From: an uncultured Algibacter sp.
GTDB lineage: Bacteria > Bacteroidota > Bacteroidia > Flavobacteriales > Flavobacteriaceae
Direction of reading: 5' to 3'
NCBI RefSeq assembly: GCF_947487575.1
Contig: NZ_CANKXG010000003.1
Span: 186,001-250,000, forward strand
DNA: 64,000 bases
In this document: one piece after another, positions 26,835 through 35,903 of the stretch
Numbering within the stretch: position 1 is the first letter of the stretch
How the letters are laid out: the number at the start of each line of letters is the position of its first letter
The notes under the pieces: generated by a model
What the model saw: only the letters and a program-made list of their open reading frames with translations
Told to the model about the DNA's origin: nothing
Databases searched by the model: none
Position numbers and translations under genes: made by a program

Positions 26835-27827
26835 TTATAATGAGTCTCTTAATGTTAATTTGGTTGGTACGTAATGTTGTATTGGTTTATCTTGGGTTAC
26901 AAATTCTGCCGCTTTAGTACCTAATGCTTTAAAATCTGTTGAAATAACCGAAATGCCTTTATATATAAATTTTTTGGTTGGTGTTTCGTTATAAGACAAA
27001 AAGCCCACATCGACACCAGGCTCTAAATTTTCTGATTTACATTGTTCTAAAAACTGACCTAACATTCTATCGCTTGTAGAAATATATGCTACATCTTTTT
27101 CTACTTTAAATGCTTTGGGGTTTGATATTATTTCGTAATCAAATTGAAATAACTCACAATACTTTTTAAAATAATCAATAGTTTCCTTTGGATGAAAAGT
27201 AAAAGTTGGGTATAGAAAAATCAACTTTTTATATTTTTTAAAAGTGCTACTAGCTGGTTTTAAAGCTTCAAAAAAAGCTTCACCAAAATCTTGAAACACA
27301 TAATTATTATTAGAGTTAGAGTGTATACTCCAATCTATAAGCAAAAGCTTATTATTATCAATATCCGACAATACTGAAGGGACATCATTATGATTAAACG
27401 TCATAACAACATACTTATAATACTTCCCTTTACTGTTATTTAAAATGGTTTTAAAATTATCAATATTATAATGATGAAATTGAACATCTGTAATAATATT
27501 ATCGGGTAAATTGTTTACAAAAGAATGATAAACAACTTCTTTATATGCTTTAAAAGTATCTAAAACTAGAAGTACTTTCCGTGTGTTATTTGCAATGTAA
27601 TACCCTTTATTGGGTACTGATTCTATAACACCTTGTTCCTTAAGAATAGAATAGGATTTAAAAACGGTATCTCTAGATAACTGATAGGTATTGCATATGT
27701 AATTAACAGAAGGTAATGCATCGCCGCTTTTTAATTTGTTATTGGCAAGATCATTGTTTATGGCGTTTACCAATTGTTGATACTTTGGCACTTCACTATT
27801 AGTATTGATAGTTAAATTTACACTCAT
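26835..27827 (-). CDS. GntR-type regulator with LacI/periplasmic-binding-like sensor domain (xylose operon)
   Basis: The protein has 330 residues. The winged helix (about 15-80) contains LKSGDALPSVNYICNTYQLSRDTVF, the GntR DNA-binding block, followed by GYYI. The remaining 240 residues form a sugar-sensing domain of the periplasmic-binding / LacI type (KVLLVLDTFKAYKEVVYHS, AYISTSDRMLGQF, VGFLSYNETPTKKFI). It heads the xyl operon, so a xylose or xylulose response is likely. A paralogue at 52756-53757 shares long stretches such as VYHSF, FHHY, YYKY, NYVFQDFG and ISTDFKALG. Three tandem copies of GTTCT directly above the start may be its own operator. Confidence 0.88.
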   Translation of the reverse strand: MSVNLTINTNSEVPKYQQLVNAINNDLANNKLKSGDALPSVNYICNTYQLSRDTVFKSYSILKEQGVIESVPNKGYYIANNTRKVLLVLDTFKAYKEVVYHSFVNNLPDNIITDVQFHHYNIDNFKTILNNSKGKYYKYVVMTFNHNDVPSVLSDIDNNKLLLIDWSIHSNSNNNYVFQDFGEAFFEALKPASSTFKKYKKLIFLYPTFTFHPKETIDYFKKYCELFQFDYEIISNPKAFKVEKDVAYISTSDRMLGQFLEQCKSENLEPGVDVGFLSYNETPTKKFIYKGISVISTDFKALGTKAAEFVTQDKPIQHYVPTKLTLRDSL

Positions 27828-27834
27828 TAAAAAT

Positions 27835-27853
27835 CTGTTCTGTTCTGTTCTGG
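27835..27853 (-). promoter_or_regulatory. Tandem CTGTT repeat above the xyl regulator (possible operator variant, site g)
   Basis: CTGTTCTGTTCTGTTCTGG consists of a 5-base unit repeated more than three times, ending eight bases before the start codon. It resembles the TCCTG-type motif (spaced CTG triplets) in the same orientation, but is not a full match. It could be an autoregulatory site or a slippage-prone repeat. Confidence 0.35.
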
Positions 27854-27949
27854 TTTGTAAATATACTATATTTTTAATTCTTTGAAATACTTTCCGATGC
27901 TTTTTTCACTTAAAAGACTCTATTTCAAAAAGAAAGAAATATTAACACC

Positions 27950-29518
27950 CTATTTAGTCTGTTTGATAAACTTATTTGGAATCCTATCTATTGACTTGAT
28001 TTTAATATCTTTATAGAAAACCTCTGCCGCCTCTGATTGAATTTGAATACGCCCTTTTACCAGAGGTACAATTTGATTATCTGAATTCTTATATTTTGAA
28101 TTATACAATGCCATTACCACTTTTCCATTTACAATATGCAAACTTGTACCTTCATAACAAATAAGTTCAAGTGTATTCCATTCTCCATGAGGTTTTTCAT
28201 TATCAAAACCTTTATTACAGTGGTTTGGAGGAAAGTGCTCTATAGCCGAATAAGGATTCCTTTTGCCATTTTTTAAATAACTAAATTCCTTTTCACCTTC
28301 TTTCTTATCTGAAGGAATATCTATTAAAACATCTACTAATCCATAGTAATCACCTACATCGGTTTCTTGAACCTGAAATTCTTGAGAAGCCATCCATACA
28401 TTCCAAAAAGCCGTATATGAACCGTGGCAATGATATAAAATACCACTATCGCGTTTTCTTAATAATCTTGGTTCCCAAATTTGCTCCCCCCATTTAAATT
28501 GGAGTTTTAAATGGTAATTTTCATAATCTTGCTTTGAGGTTAATGCACCATAAATTTCTCCGGAAACATGAAGTATATTTTCTCCATTTTCTTTTTTAAA
28601 ATTGAATACTTTTTTAGGGTCATTATTTAAACCCAATGGTGCTGCATTTTTACCGTTACTCTCTGGATCAACGTTATCCAAACCTTTTACCGTAGCATGG
28701 GGTGCTCCAATAAACACATCCCAATTTTTGTTTGAATCATCCTCAAAAAGATTTGTCCATTTTTTAGTTGAAGGTTTTTTTATTTGCTTTAAATCTGCAG
28801 CCCAAAATATAGCGCCTTGTATTAATTTTTCAAACCTTATATCATCATAAATCTCATTAGTATGCCCCATTCCTGTATAAAACACTCTACCACCATCATA
28901 ATGATGGTACCAAGTAATGGGATGGTTATTGGTATTCATTTTTTTACCTTTATAAGAACTTTCATCTAGCGATGCTAAAACATTGACATGTTTAGCAACA
29001 GGCTTTGTGAAATTATACCATTCGTCCTTAAAAACCTCAACTGCCTCTAAATGGTTAATTGTTGGATGCTCACTTGATTTATCAACGTGAAGTGTAGCGT
29101 TTTGAACTTTTGGATGGTCTTTAAAAGTAGCTCCAATCATTTCAGTAAACCAAGGCCACTCTATTTCTGTATTTGATACACAGTGGATTCCAACAAATCC
29201 TTTACCTGTAATCATATACTGTTTTAGTGCTTTTTTTTGATTTTCATCAAATAGATTTCCTGATGTATTTAAAAAAACAAGTACATTGTATTGCTTTAAA
29301 TTATCACTTGTAAAATCTTTAGAATCTTCAGAGAAATTAACATTCCAATTGTTTTTATTCGCTAATTCAGTCATGAATTTAATCCCTGTTGGAATAGATT
29401 TATGACGAAAACCTTCTGTTTTTGAAAACACAAGAATATTTGGTTTATTTTGTTGTGACTGAACTATTCCAAAGGAAAGTAGAAATAAAACGTAACAAAT
29501 TATTTTTTTATTATTCAT
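27950..29518 (-). CDS. ThuA-domain protein fused to DUF1080 (exported)
   Basis: The protein has 522 residues with a signal peptide (IICYVLFLLSFGIVQSQ). The first half (about 25-240) is a ThuA-like, class-I-amidotransferase-fold domain (NILVFSKTEGFRHKSI, GFVGIHCVSNTE, WYHHYDGGRVFYTGMGHTNE). The second half (about 255-510) is a DUF1080 3-keto-glycoside hydrolase-type domain (WTNLFEDDSNKNWDVF, LLRKRDSGILYHC, NTLELICYEGTS). ThuA is linked to trehalose-type sugar utilisation, but its activity is not well defined. The fusion is common in Bacteroidota and Planctomycetota. A TCCTG operator lies 48 bases upstream. It likely works with the exported dehydrogenases at 1-2021. Confidence 0.88.
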   Translation of the reverse strand: MNNKKIICYVLFLLSFGIVQSQQNKPNILVFSKTEGFRHKSIPTGIKFMTELANKNNWNVNFSEDSKDFTSDNLKQYNVLVFLNTSGNLFDENQKKALKQYMITGKGFVGIHCVSNTEIEWPWFTEMIGATFKDHPKVQNATLHVDKSSEHPTINHLEAVEVFKDEWYNFTKPVAKHVNVLASLDESSYKGKKMNTNNHPITWYHHYDGGRVFYTGMGHTNEIYDDIRFEKLIQGAIFWAADLKQIKKPSTKKWTNLFEDDSNKNWDVFIGAPHATVKGLDNVDPESNGKNAAPLGLNNDPKKVFNFKKENGENILHVSGEIYGALTSKQDYENYHLKLQFKWGEQIWEPRLLRKRDSGILYHCHGSYTAFWNVWMASQEFQVQETDVGDYYGLVDVLIDIPSDKKEGEKEFSYLKNGKRNPYSAIEHFPPNHCNKGFDNEKPHGEWNTLELICYEGTSLHIVNGKVVMALYNSKYKNSDNQIVPLVKGRIQIQSEAAEVFYKDIKIKSIDRIPNKFIKQTK

Positions 29519-29565
29519 TTAAAATATTTTTGAATAGCAATATTACTTATTTAAGAAATACAAAA

Positions 29566-29585
29566 CATCCTGCGCTATACTGATT
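29566..29585 (-). promoter_or_regulatory. TCCTG-type operator, site c (upstream of ThuA-DUF1080)
   Basis: CATCCTGCGCTATACTGATT matches the shared 15-bp motif at 12 positions (TCCTGCGCTATACTG) and lies 48 bases before the start codon of the ThuA-DUF1080 gene, between it and the Kelch gene. The spacing is almost the same as at site d. Confidence 0.5.
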
Positions 29586-29601
29586 CAGACCTAGTAGATA
29601 A

Positions 29602-30591
29602 TTATCTGAATCTTTCCATAGAATCTAATTCAGGTTTACCACCTCTATTACCACTTCCAGCAACAATATAAATGCTGTTTTTATAAACAATAGCCTGAGT
29701 GCCATGTCTACCTCTATTTAAACCTTCAATTCTTCGCCATGTATTAGATTTTATACTATAAGCATCAACATCGCTATGCGCTTCTTTTTGCGCCATACTT
29801 TCTCCTCCAATCAAAATTAAATCATCTCCTAGAATAACAGATGATGCCCCTGCTCTTGATATTTTTATATTATTCTCTTGAGGTAATGTTGTCCAAGTAT
29901 TTGTTTTTATATCGTAAACATCAACCTCTGGAATAGTTAATTGAAATGTTTGCTTGGTCGCATAAGAAGAATTTCTGCCTCCAGCTGCATAAATCTTACC
30001 TTTCTTAATAACTGCATGAAAATGGTCTCTGGCTCTTGGTGCGTCTTTTAAAACTGTCCATCGTTTTGTTTTAAAATTATAAACATCTAACCAAGGCACA
30101 TGCGTGCTATTATGACCATCTACAATACCGCTAACAATATAAGCTTTATTTTTTTTAATAACCACACCTGAAGAACCGCGCCGTCTTTCTTTAGGGATTT
30201 CTGCACCTTCTGCCCAAGTATTTTTTTTAGGATTATAGATTAAAATATTTGGTAATGGTGTTTCATAGGGGTATTTACCAGTCATGGCTCCAAACATATA
30301 GATATTACCTTTGTAAGCTACAGCTTGAAAATGATGAATTTCTACAGGTGGCTTAGAGCTTTTACTCCAAGTATTTGTTTTAGTATTATAAATTGAAACC
30401 GGTTTAATTCCACGACCACCAAGCAAATAAAATTTATGTTTTACACGAACAAAACTATTTTCATGACGTGCTATAGGTGAATCAGGAGAGTTAATTGTTT
30501 CCCATTTCCCTTTTGATGAAAAATCTTGCGAAAGTGTTAATTCAGGTAGTATTAACAGCCAACATAAAAATAATATTTGTTGTAATTTCAT
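29602..30591 (-). CDS. Exported Kelch-repeat protein
   Basis: The protein has 329 residues with a signal peptide (ILFLCWLLILPELTLSQ). About six Kelch repeats fill the rest; each has the pattern of a paired-glycine strand (YLLGGRG, YIVSGIVDG, YAAGGRNS, LILIGGES, YIVAGSGNRGG) followed by a conserved W (NTWSKS, NTWAEG, KRWTVL, NTWTTL, NTWRRI). It should form a six-bladed propeller. NanM-type sialate mutarotases share this architecture, but no other sialate genes are present. Its own TCCTG operator and its position between GH2 and ThuA-DUF1080 point to a role in periplasmic sugar handling, perhaps mutarotation or binding. Function is otherwise unknown. Confidence 0.8.
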   Translation of the reverse strand: MKLQQILFLCWLLILPELTLSQDFSSKGKWETINSPDSPIARHENSFVRVKHKFYLLGGRGIKPVSIYNTKTNTWSKSSKPPVEIHHFQAVAYKGNIYMFGAMTGKYPYETPLPNILIYNPKKNTWAEGAEIPKERRRGSSGVVIKKNKAYIVSGIVDGHNSTHVPWLDVYNFKTKRWTVLKDAPRARDHFHAVIKKGKIYAAGGRNSSYATKQTFQLTIPEVDVYDIKTNTWTTLPQENNIKISRAGASSVILGDDLILIGGESMAQKEAHSDVDAYSIKSNTWRRIEGLNRGRHGTQAIVYKNSIYIVAGSGNRGGKPELDSMERFR

Positions 30592-30640
30592 TTAGATATA
30601 GTTTGACCTTATCAATATTAATAATTTAGACAACAAATTA

Positions 30641-30660
30641 CATCCTGTACTGTACTGCAA
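30641..30660 (-). promoter_or_regulatory. TCCTG-type operator, site d (upstream of Kelch gene)
   Basis: CATCCTGTACTGTACTGCAA carries the 15-base core identical to site b (15208-15227). It ends six bases before the GH2 stop codon and lies 50 bases above the Kelch start, in the common orientation. Confidence 0.55.
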
Positions 30661-30665
30661 ATATT

Positions 30666-33086
30666 TTACTTAATAGTCAAATACGTGCCTTTAAAACTTT
30701 GATTTAGTACCATAACTTGAAGCGGTTCTTCTTTTGATGTACGCTTAACCATAATTGAAGCTTTACCATTAGCCATCTCTATTATCTCACTTCCTGTTGG
30801 TGTTCCTTGGCTAACCAAAGCAGTTCCTCCATTTAAACATTGGAAGTACACTCGATTTTGGTAATCTAAACATCTTAAACCATTATTATCTACTGCTGTA
30901 CTTGTTATCAAATAATTATTATCTGCTAATTCTTTATACTCTAATTTTAAAGCTCGTGCTTTTCCATTTTTAACATAACGATAATTAACTTTCAATGCAT
31001 CGTTAACCTGTGTCTTTTCTTTAGTTTTACCTATAGCCTTTATATTATTTTCACCTTCATTAAAAACAATGCTCCAATTTAAACCTGCAGCAGGAAATAC
31101 TTTAGTGTCTCTTTTTTTTGTTCCTAAACTTTTTCCGTTTAAAAATAATTCAACTTCTGGACAATTACTATAAACGCTTATATCTCTTGATTTACCTTTT
31201 GGCCCTTGTCGCTCTGTCCAGGTATGGGATTCTATATATACAAAAGGCTCATCACTCCAATAACTTTTAAAAACATAGTAGGCATCTTTTGGTTTGCCTG
31301 TTCTATCTACTAAACCTTTTTGATTCATATATGGAATCGCATTTTCTGGTCGTAATGGCGTCCCAAAATCTTTAAATGCCCATTGTATATTACCAACGAA
31401 TGTAGAATCATTTTCAGAAATTCGTAAATGCCAATCAAATAAATCTACAATGTAGTTTTCGCTCCAATCTCCTATTTGTGCAATGTTGGCAACATCAGTT
31501 TGAACGATAGCCTCTTCCCAACCATCAGATTTAATTTTACCTTCGCCAGTTATAGGGTTTTCAGTATGACGCCCAACATGACTAGACCCTCCATATTCAG
31601 CGTGCAAAAAATGTGGATACTCTGCCTTATATTGATCTATAGCTTTTTGATAACTTTTATAACTCCCTGAATACCAACCCGACCAGATAGACGGTGAGAA
31701 CACATCAACAATATGAGCCCCTTCGTAATATTTACGTATAGCTGTTTTACGAAATGGATCTAATTTGTGCGCATAATCATTTAGTTCTTGCAAATATGTA
31801 TTTATATTTTCTCTATCATCTCCATTTTCAAAATCTGGCAACCAATAAATTTCGTTACCTAGAGACCATAAAATAACACTTGGATGATTATAATTTTGTT
31901 CGATAATTTCCTTTAACATGTTTTTAGAATTCTTTTTCCATGCATCATTACCTAAACCACCTCGACACCAAGGTAATTCGTCCCAAACTAATAAACCCAA
32001 CTCATCACAAGCCTTGTAAACTTCTGGGTCTTGTGGGTAATGTGCTAATCTTACAAAATTGGCTCCCATATCCTTAATGAGTTCCATATCAGCTCTATGT
32101 TGCTCATTACTCATAGCTGCACCTACACCAGCATGCTCTTCATGTCTGTGAGTACCTCTTAGCAATAAACGTTTTCCGTTAAGATAAAATGCTCCGTGGT
32201 CTTTAAACTCAAACCACCTAAAACCTAAGCGTTCTGCAACAGCATCTTTGACGAATTCACCATCAATTAATTCTAATTTAAGTGTATATAAATTTGGTGT
32301 TTCAGTATCCCAAAGTTGAGGATTATTAATATCGTTAAATACAATATCAGCTGAGTTTTTAGAGATATCAAATAACGCTATTTTTATAGTTGTGTTTTTA
32401 GCATCAATCAATGATGCCTTAACTTTTAGGTTAGATTTTTTAGCTCCACTTACTGAAACTGTAGCTATTAATTCCGCACTTTCATGAGAAACCTTTGGGG
32501 TACTAATTTTTAAATTTGAAAGATAACTTGCTGGATAGGTTTGTAACCATACGTCTCTAGTTACACCCCCAAATATGAAAAAATCACTTTTTTGAGAAGG
32601 AATAACTTCTGGGTTATATGTGTTATCAGCTCGAACTAAAATTTCGTTTTTCCCTTTTTTAATAACACTTGTAATATCTACTTCAAAACCAATGTATCCA
32701 CCAATATGCCCACCTACTTTTTTACCATTAACATAAATTTCACTTTCAATATTTACACCTTCAAAGTATAGACTATAGTTTTGCCCAATAATTAGTGTTT
32801 CTATATGCAATTCTTTTTTGTACCAGCTTGCACTCCTTCTATAACCCGGTATAATATCAGTAGCATCTAACGCGTTCCATGTATGTGGTAAATCTATTGA
32901 ATTCCATTTGGCTTGCCCTAAAGCATCATCTAACGAGTTTGTATTATTTTCTAAGTAAAACCAATTATTATTAATGTTTGTTTTACTACGAACACTGTTA
33001 TTCTCTGAATTTGAGTTGCATGATAACATCATAAAACTCATCCAGAAACATATAATTAACTGGAAACTGAAAGCTTTATATTTCAT
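30666..33086 (-). CDS. Glycoside hydrolase family 2 lipoprotein (beta-galactosidase/beta-glucuronidase type)
   Basis: The protein has 806 residues with a lipoprotein signal (SFMMLSC, Cys23). Domains run in GH2 order: jelly-roll sugar-binding (about 35-185), immunoglobulin-like (about 190-290), TIM barrel (about 295-600) and C-terminal beta domains. The barrel has the GH2 signatures LLLRGTHRHEEHAGVG, WSLGNEIYWL with the acid/base E412, and HAEYGGSSH with the nucleophile E497. It removes a terminal beta-linked galactosyl, glucuronyl or related sugar in the periplasm. Placed beside GH88 and the uronate genes, a beta-glucuronidase-type or other accessory activity is plausible but unproven. Confidence 0.9.
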   Translation of the reverse strand: MKYKAFSFQLIICFWMSFMMLSCNSNSENNSVRSKTNINNNWFYLENNTNSLDDALGQAKWNSIDLPHTWNALDATDIIPGYRRSASWYKKELHIETLIIGQNYSLYFEGVNIESEIYVNGKKVGGHIGGYIGFEVDITSVIKKGKNEILVRADNTYNPEVIPSQKSDFFIFGGVTRDVWLQTYPASYLSNLKISTPKVSHESAELIATVSVSGAKKSNLKVKASLIDAKNTTIKIALFDISKNSADIVFNDINNPQLWDTETPNLYTLKLELIDGEFVKDAVAERLGFRWFEFKDHGAFYLNGKRLLLRGTHRHEEHAGVGAAMSNEQHRADMELIKDMGANFVRLAHYPQDPEVYKACDELGLLVWDELPWCRGGLGNDAWKKNSKNMLKEIIEQNYNHPSVILWSLGNEIYWLPDFENGDDRENINTYLQELNDYAHKLDPFRKTAIRKYYEGAHIVDVFSPSIWSGWYSGSYKSYQKAIDQYKAEYPHFLHAEYGGSSHVGRHTENPITGEGKIKSDGWEEAIVQTDVANIAQIGDWSENYIVDLFDWHLRISENDSTFVGNIQWAFKDFGTPLRPENAIPYMNQKGLVDRTGKPKDAYYVFKSYWSDEPFVYIESHTWTERQGPKGKSRDISVYSNCPEVELFLNGKSLGTKKRDTKVFPAAGLNWSIVFNEGENNIKAIGKTKEKTQVNDALKVNYRYVKNGKARALKLEYKELADNNYLITSTAVDNNGLRCLDYQNRVYFQCLNGGTALVSQGTPTGSEIIEMANGKASIMVKRTSKEEPLQVMVLNQSFKGTYLTIK

Positions 33087-33114
33087 TTTATGTTTTTAAA
33101 CTAGGGTAATAAAT

Positions 33115-33143
33115 AACTTAATCCATAAACTATAGATTAAGTT
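33115..33143 (-). terminator. Weak hairpin after the GH88 gene
   Basis: A 9-bp inverted repeat (AACTTAATC at 33115-33123 with GATTAAGTT at 33135-33143) lies 40 bases beyond the GH88 stop. The following minus-strand sequence is T-rich but interrupted. This may be a terminator separating SusC/D-GH88 from GH2. Confidence 0.35.
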
Positions 33144-33182
33144 TGATTCACTTGTATTTGGTCTCTGATTGATGCGTCTTTT

Positions 33183-34373
33183 TTACTTTAAGTCCTTTAG
33201 ACGCAATAAAGTTTGCAAAAAATAGTAATCGCCATAAACAATAGGCTCATCCATTTCATGACGTTTTGACCAATCACCAAAACTATGGTCTAATATAAAT
33301 GGAATATTTAAATCTTTTGGTAAAATATAGTTAGAACTTTTCAAACTATTAACCACTTTTTTACTATAGTTTAAATAAGCTTCATTTTTTGTGTATTGGT
33401 ATAACTCTACCAAACCTGAAGCTACAACTGTTGCTGCAGAAACATCTCGAGGGATATTTGGGATATCTGAATGTGAAAAATCCCAATACGGAATACCATC
33501 TTCGGGTAAGTCTTTATGATTTATAAAAAAATTGGCTGTTTTTACAGCTCGATTTAAATATTTTTTATCTTTTGTATAACGGTATACTGTAGTAAAACCA
33601 TTTATAGCCCAACCTTGTCCTCTAGCCCAAGCAGAATTGTCATGAATACCTTGATGGGTAACACGACCCCTTACTTGTCCTGAAATAGTATCATAATCTA
33701 ATACATGCCAAGTACTATGATCTTCACGAAAATGATTTTTCATGGTTGTATTCGCATGATTAACCGCTATTTTATGAAATGTACTATCTCCTGAAATTTT
33801 AGTTGCCTCAAAAAGCAACTCTAAATTCATCATGTTATCTATTATCACAGGAAATTGCCACTTATCTCTATTAAAATCCCATGAACGGATACTACCTATA
33901 TGAGGATTGTATCGTGTACTTAGTGTTTGTGCACTATGTACAATAACATCTTTATATTCTTGATTATCTTCAACTTTAAGTCCGTTATCAAAACTACAAA
34001 ACACCTTAAAACCCATGTCGTGAGTTTTATCATTATACTTTTCTTTTTCGATAAAAGCTGTCCATTCTTTGGCTTTATTTTTATAAGCTTCATTTCCTGT
34101 TAGCATATAAATTTGCCAAAAGTTACCAGCAAAAAAACCACTAGTCCAATTTTCAGAAGGTACTTTTTTTATTATTGTTGTTTTTGGATTATAGCTTCTT
34201 GCAAAAGCTGTGGAATCTACTTTATAATTTAGAAACTTATTGTATCTAGCTTGTAACAAAGCTTCAATAGTTTCTTTACTGTCTACTACTTTATTTTTAT
34301 CCTCAGATTTACATGATACACATGTAAATCCAAGGATAATAAATAAAAAACTAACTCTAAACATCAAACTCAA
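33183..34373 (-). CDS. Glycoside hydrolase family 88: unsaturated glucuronyl hydrolase
   Basis: The protein has 396 residues with a lipoprotein signal (GFTCVSC, Cys21). The (alpha/alpha)6-barrel motifs WTSGFFAGNFW, THDMGFKVF (D119) and IIDNMMNLELLF (D179) match the two catalytic aspartates of unsaturated glucuronyl hydrolases. WARGQGWAINGF and DVSAATVVASGLVEL are further family blocks. The enzyme hydrates the 4,5-double bond of the unsaturated uronate that polysaccharide lyases leave at the non-reducing end, releasing 4-deoxy-5-keto-uronate, the substrate of the KduI/KduD route encoded at 48720-50364. No lyase is encoded nearby. Confidence 0.92.
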   Translation of the reverse strand: MSLMFRVSFLFIILGFTCVSCKSEDKNKVVDSKETIEALLQARYNKFLNYKVDSTAFARSYNPKTTIIKKVPSENWTSGFFAGNFWQIYMLTGNEAYKNKAKEWTAFIEKEKYNDKTHDMGFKVFCSFDNGLKVEDNQEYKDVIVHSAQTLSTRYNPHIGSIRSWDFNRDKWQFPVIIDNMMNLELLFEATKISGDSTFHKIAVNHANTTMKNHFREDHSTWHVLDYDTISGQVRGRVTHQGIHDNSAWARGQGWAINGFTTVYRYTKDKKYLNRAVKTANFFINHKDLPEDGIPYWDFSHSDIPNIPRDVSAATVVASGLVELYQYTKNEAYLNYSKKVVNSLKSSNYILPKDLNIPFILDHSFGDWSKRHEMDEPIVYGDYYFLQTLLRLKDLK

Positions 34374-34380
34374 AAGTTTT

Positions 34381-35892
34381 TTAATAACCAGTGTTTTGTG
34401 GCTCTAAATTTGGATTACGTTGTAACTCATCATTCGGAAGTGGGTACAAATAATCTCTTGACGCTGTAAAATTTGATCTTACTTCAAAACCACCAGGACC
34501 AAATACTTGGGTTCCTAAGTCACGCCTTTTAATATCGTACCATCTTTTAAACTCAAAGGCTAACTCCCATCTGCGTTCCTCCATAACCATGTCTCTAAAG
34601 TCATCTTGATTTAAACCAGAGACATCTGCTGGAAAACTAGAACCGTTACCATTTCGTGCTCTAGCTCTAACTTTGTTTACATAACCATCTGCTTCCGTAG
34701 TACCTGGAGTCACTTCATTTAGTGCTTCAGCAGCTATTAGCAAAACTTCGGCATAACGCAATTGCGCATAATTATGCTCTGAACCTCGACCGTTTCCGTT
34801 TGAAGTCTGTCCTGTAAACCTAGCGTACTTAGCAATGTAGGCACTTTGTATATTTCTGGCATCGTAGGTTGGAAAATTCATAAAATCATCGACTGACCCA
34901 CTAAAAACTCCTGTAGTATCGAGACTTACGGCTTTTCTATAATCTCTACCATCCCATCTGTTATAAACTTCTATACTTGGTACAGCAACAGACCATCCGC
35001 CACCTATATTACCAATTTCATTTCTTCTTATACCTGTAAGTGCAGGCATATAATCTTGCCCGTAGTTACCATCTCTAAAGCCATTATGATCAATGGTAAA
35101 TAGCGCTTCTTTTAAACCTCCTTGCTTAGTTGAATCAAATAAATCTTGAAAATCAGTTGCAAGCTCTAAATCAAATCTACCTTCATTATCTATCACAAAT
35201 TTTGCTTCATCATAAGCATTTTCAAAATCCTCAATAGTTAAGTAAACCAACGCCAAATAACCTGCAGCTGTTGCTTTAGACGGTAGGCCTGAAGAAGGTT
35301 GTGTATCTGGCAACCACTGTTTTGCAAATTCCAAATCTGCAATAATATTCTCATACACCGTAGCTTCTGGAGTTTTCGATATTTGATTTGCATCATCTAT
35401 AACTGCAACAGGAGCATCAATATATGGTATATCGCCAAAGAGTCTTACCAAATGAAAATATGTATACGCTCGCACAAAATACGCTTGTGCAACAACTGGT
35501 TTTGAAATTTCATCTGATAAATCTAAATTACTCTCTCCAAGAATAGCCTCGTTAGCTCCTGCAATAATTTGATAGGTTCTTGGCCAAAATGCAGTAATCA
35601 TTCCGTTATCATCTGCAACAGCAAAATTATCATGATCCTTTCTTCTACCAGCAGTACCTTGATCTCCAATACCGACCATATCACTTCTAAGCATTAGTGG
35701 TAAAGAAAACTTTCTTCCCCAAAATGCTTCTGTTGCCATATTACCATAACTACCATTAATAGTAGTTTGAACATCGCCTATAGATTTTATGAAACCATTG
35801 GGAGATAATTCAGATTTGAGTTCTTCCTCTAAGTCTGTACAACCTATAATAGGCAAGACTAACAGTATTATTAAATATTTAAATTTTTTCAT
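34381..35892 (-). CDS. SusD/RagB-family outer-membrane lipoprotein (pair 3)
   Basis: The protein has 503 residues with lipoprotein signal LLVLPIIGC (Cys18). The N-terminal TPR-like helices (AQAYFVRAYTYFHLVRLFGDIPYI) and the C-terminal MEERRWELAFEFKRWYDIKRR block are standard SusD features, and the protein ends YPLPNDELQRNPNLEPQNTGY. It follows its SusC by 11 bases and precedes GH88 by seven, so import and hydrolysis are coexpressed. Ligands are probably unsaturated uronate oligosaccharides, inferred from the GH88 neighbour. Confidence 0.95.
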   Translation of the reverse strand: MKKFKYLIILLVLPIIGCTDLEEELKSELSPNGFIKSIGDVQTTINGSYGNMATEAFWGRKFSLPLMLRSDMVGIGDQGTAGRRKDHDNFAVADDNGMITAFWPRTYQIIAGANEAILGESNLDLSDEISKPVVAQAYFVRAYTYFHLVRLFGDIPYIDAPVAVIDDANQISKTPEATVYENIIADLEFAKQWLPDTQPSSGLPSKATAAGYLALVYLTIEDFENAYDEAKFVIDNEGRFDLELATDFQDLFDSTKQGGLKEALFTIDHNGFRDGNYGQDYMPALTGIRRNEIGNIGGGWSVAVPSIEVYNRWDGRDYRKAVSLDTTGVFSGSVDDFMNFPTYDARNIQSAYIAKYARFTGQTSNGNGRGSEHNYAQLRYAEVLLIAAEALNEVTPGTTEADGYVNKVRARARNGNGSSFPADVSGLNQDDFRDMVMEERRWELAFEFKRWYDIKRRDLGTQVFGPGGFEVRSNFTASRDYLYPLPNDELQRNPNLEPQNTGY

Positions 35893-35903
35893 TGTTATTT
35901 TTT

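Noticed and set aside
27835-27853. Phase-variable repeat controlling the xyl regulator
   Set aside because: The tandem 5-base unit has only just over three copies and lies outside the coding region, too short to argue for phase variation; kept only as a possible operator.
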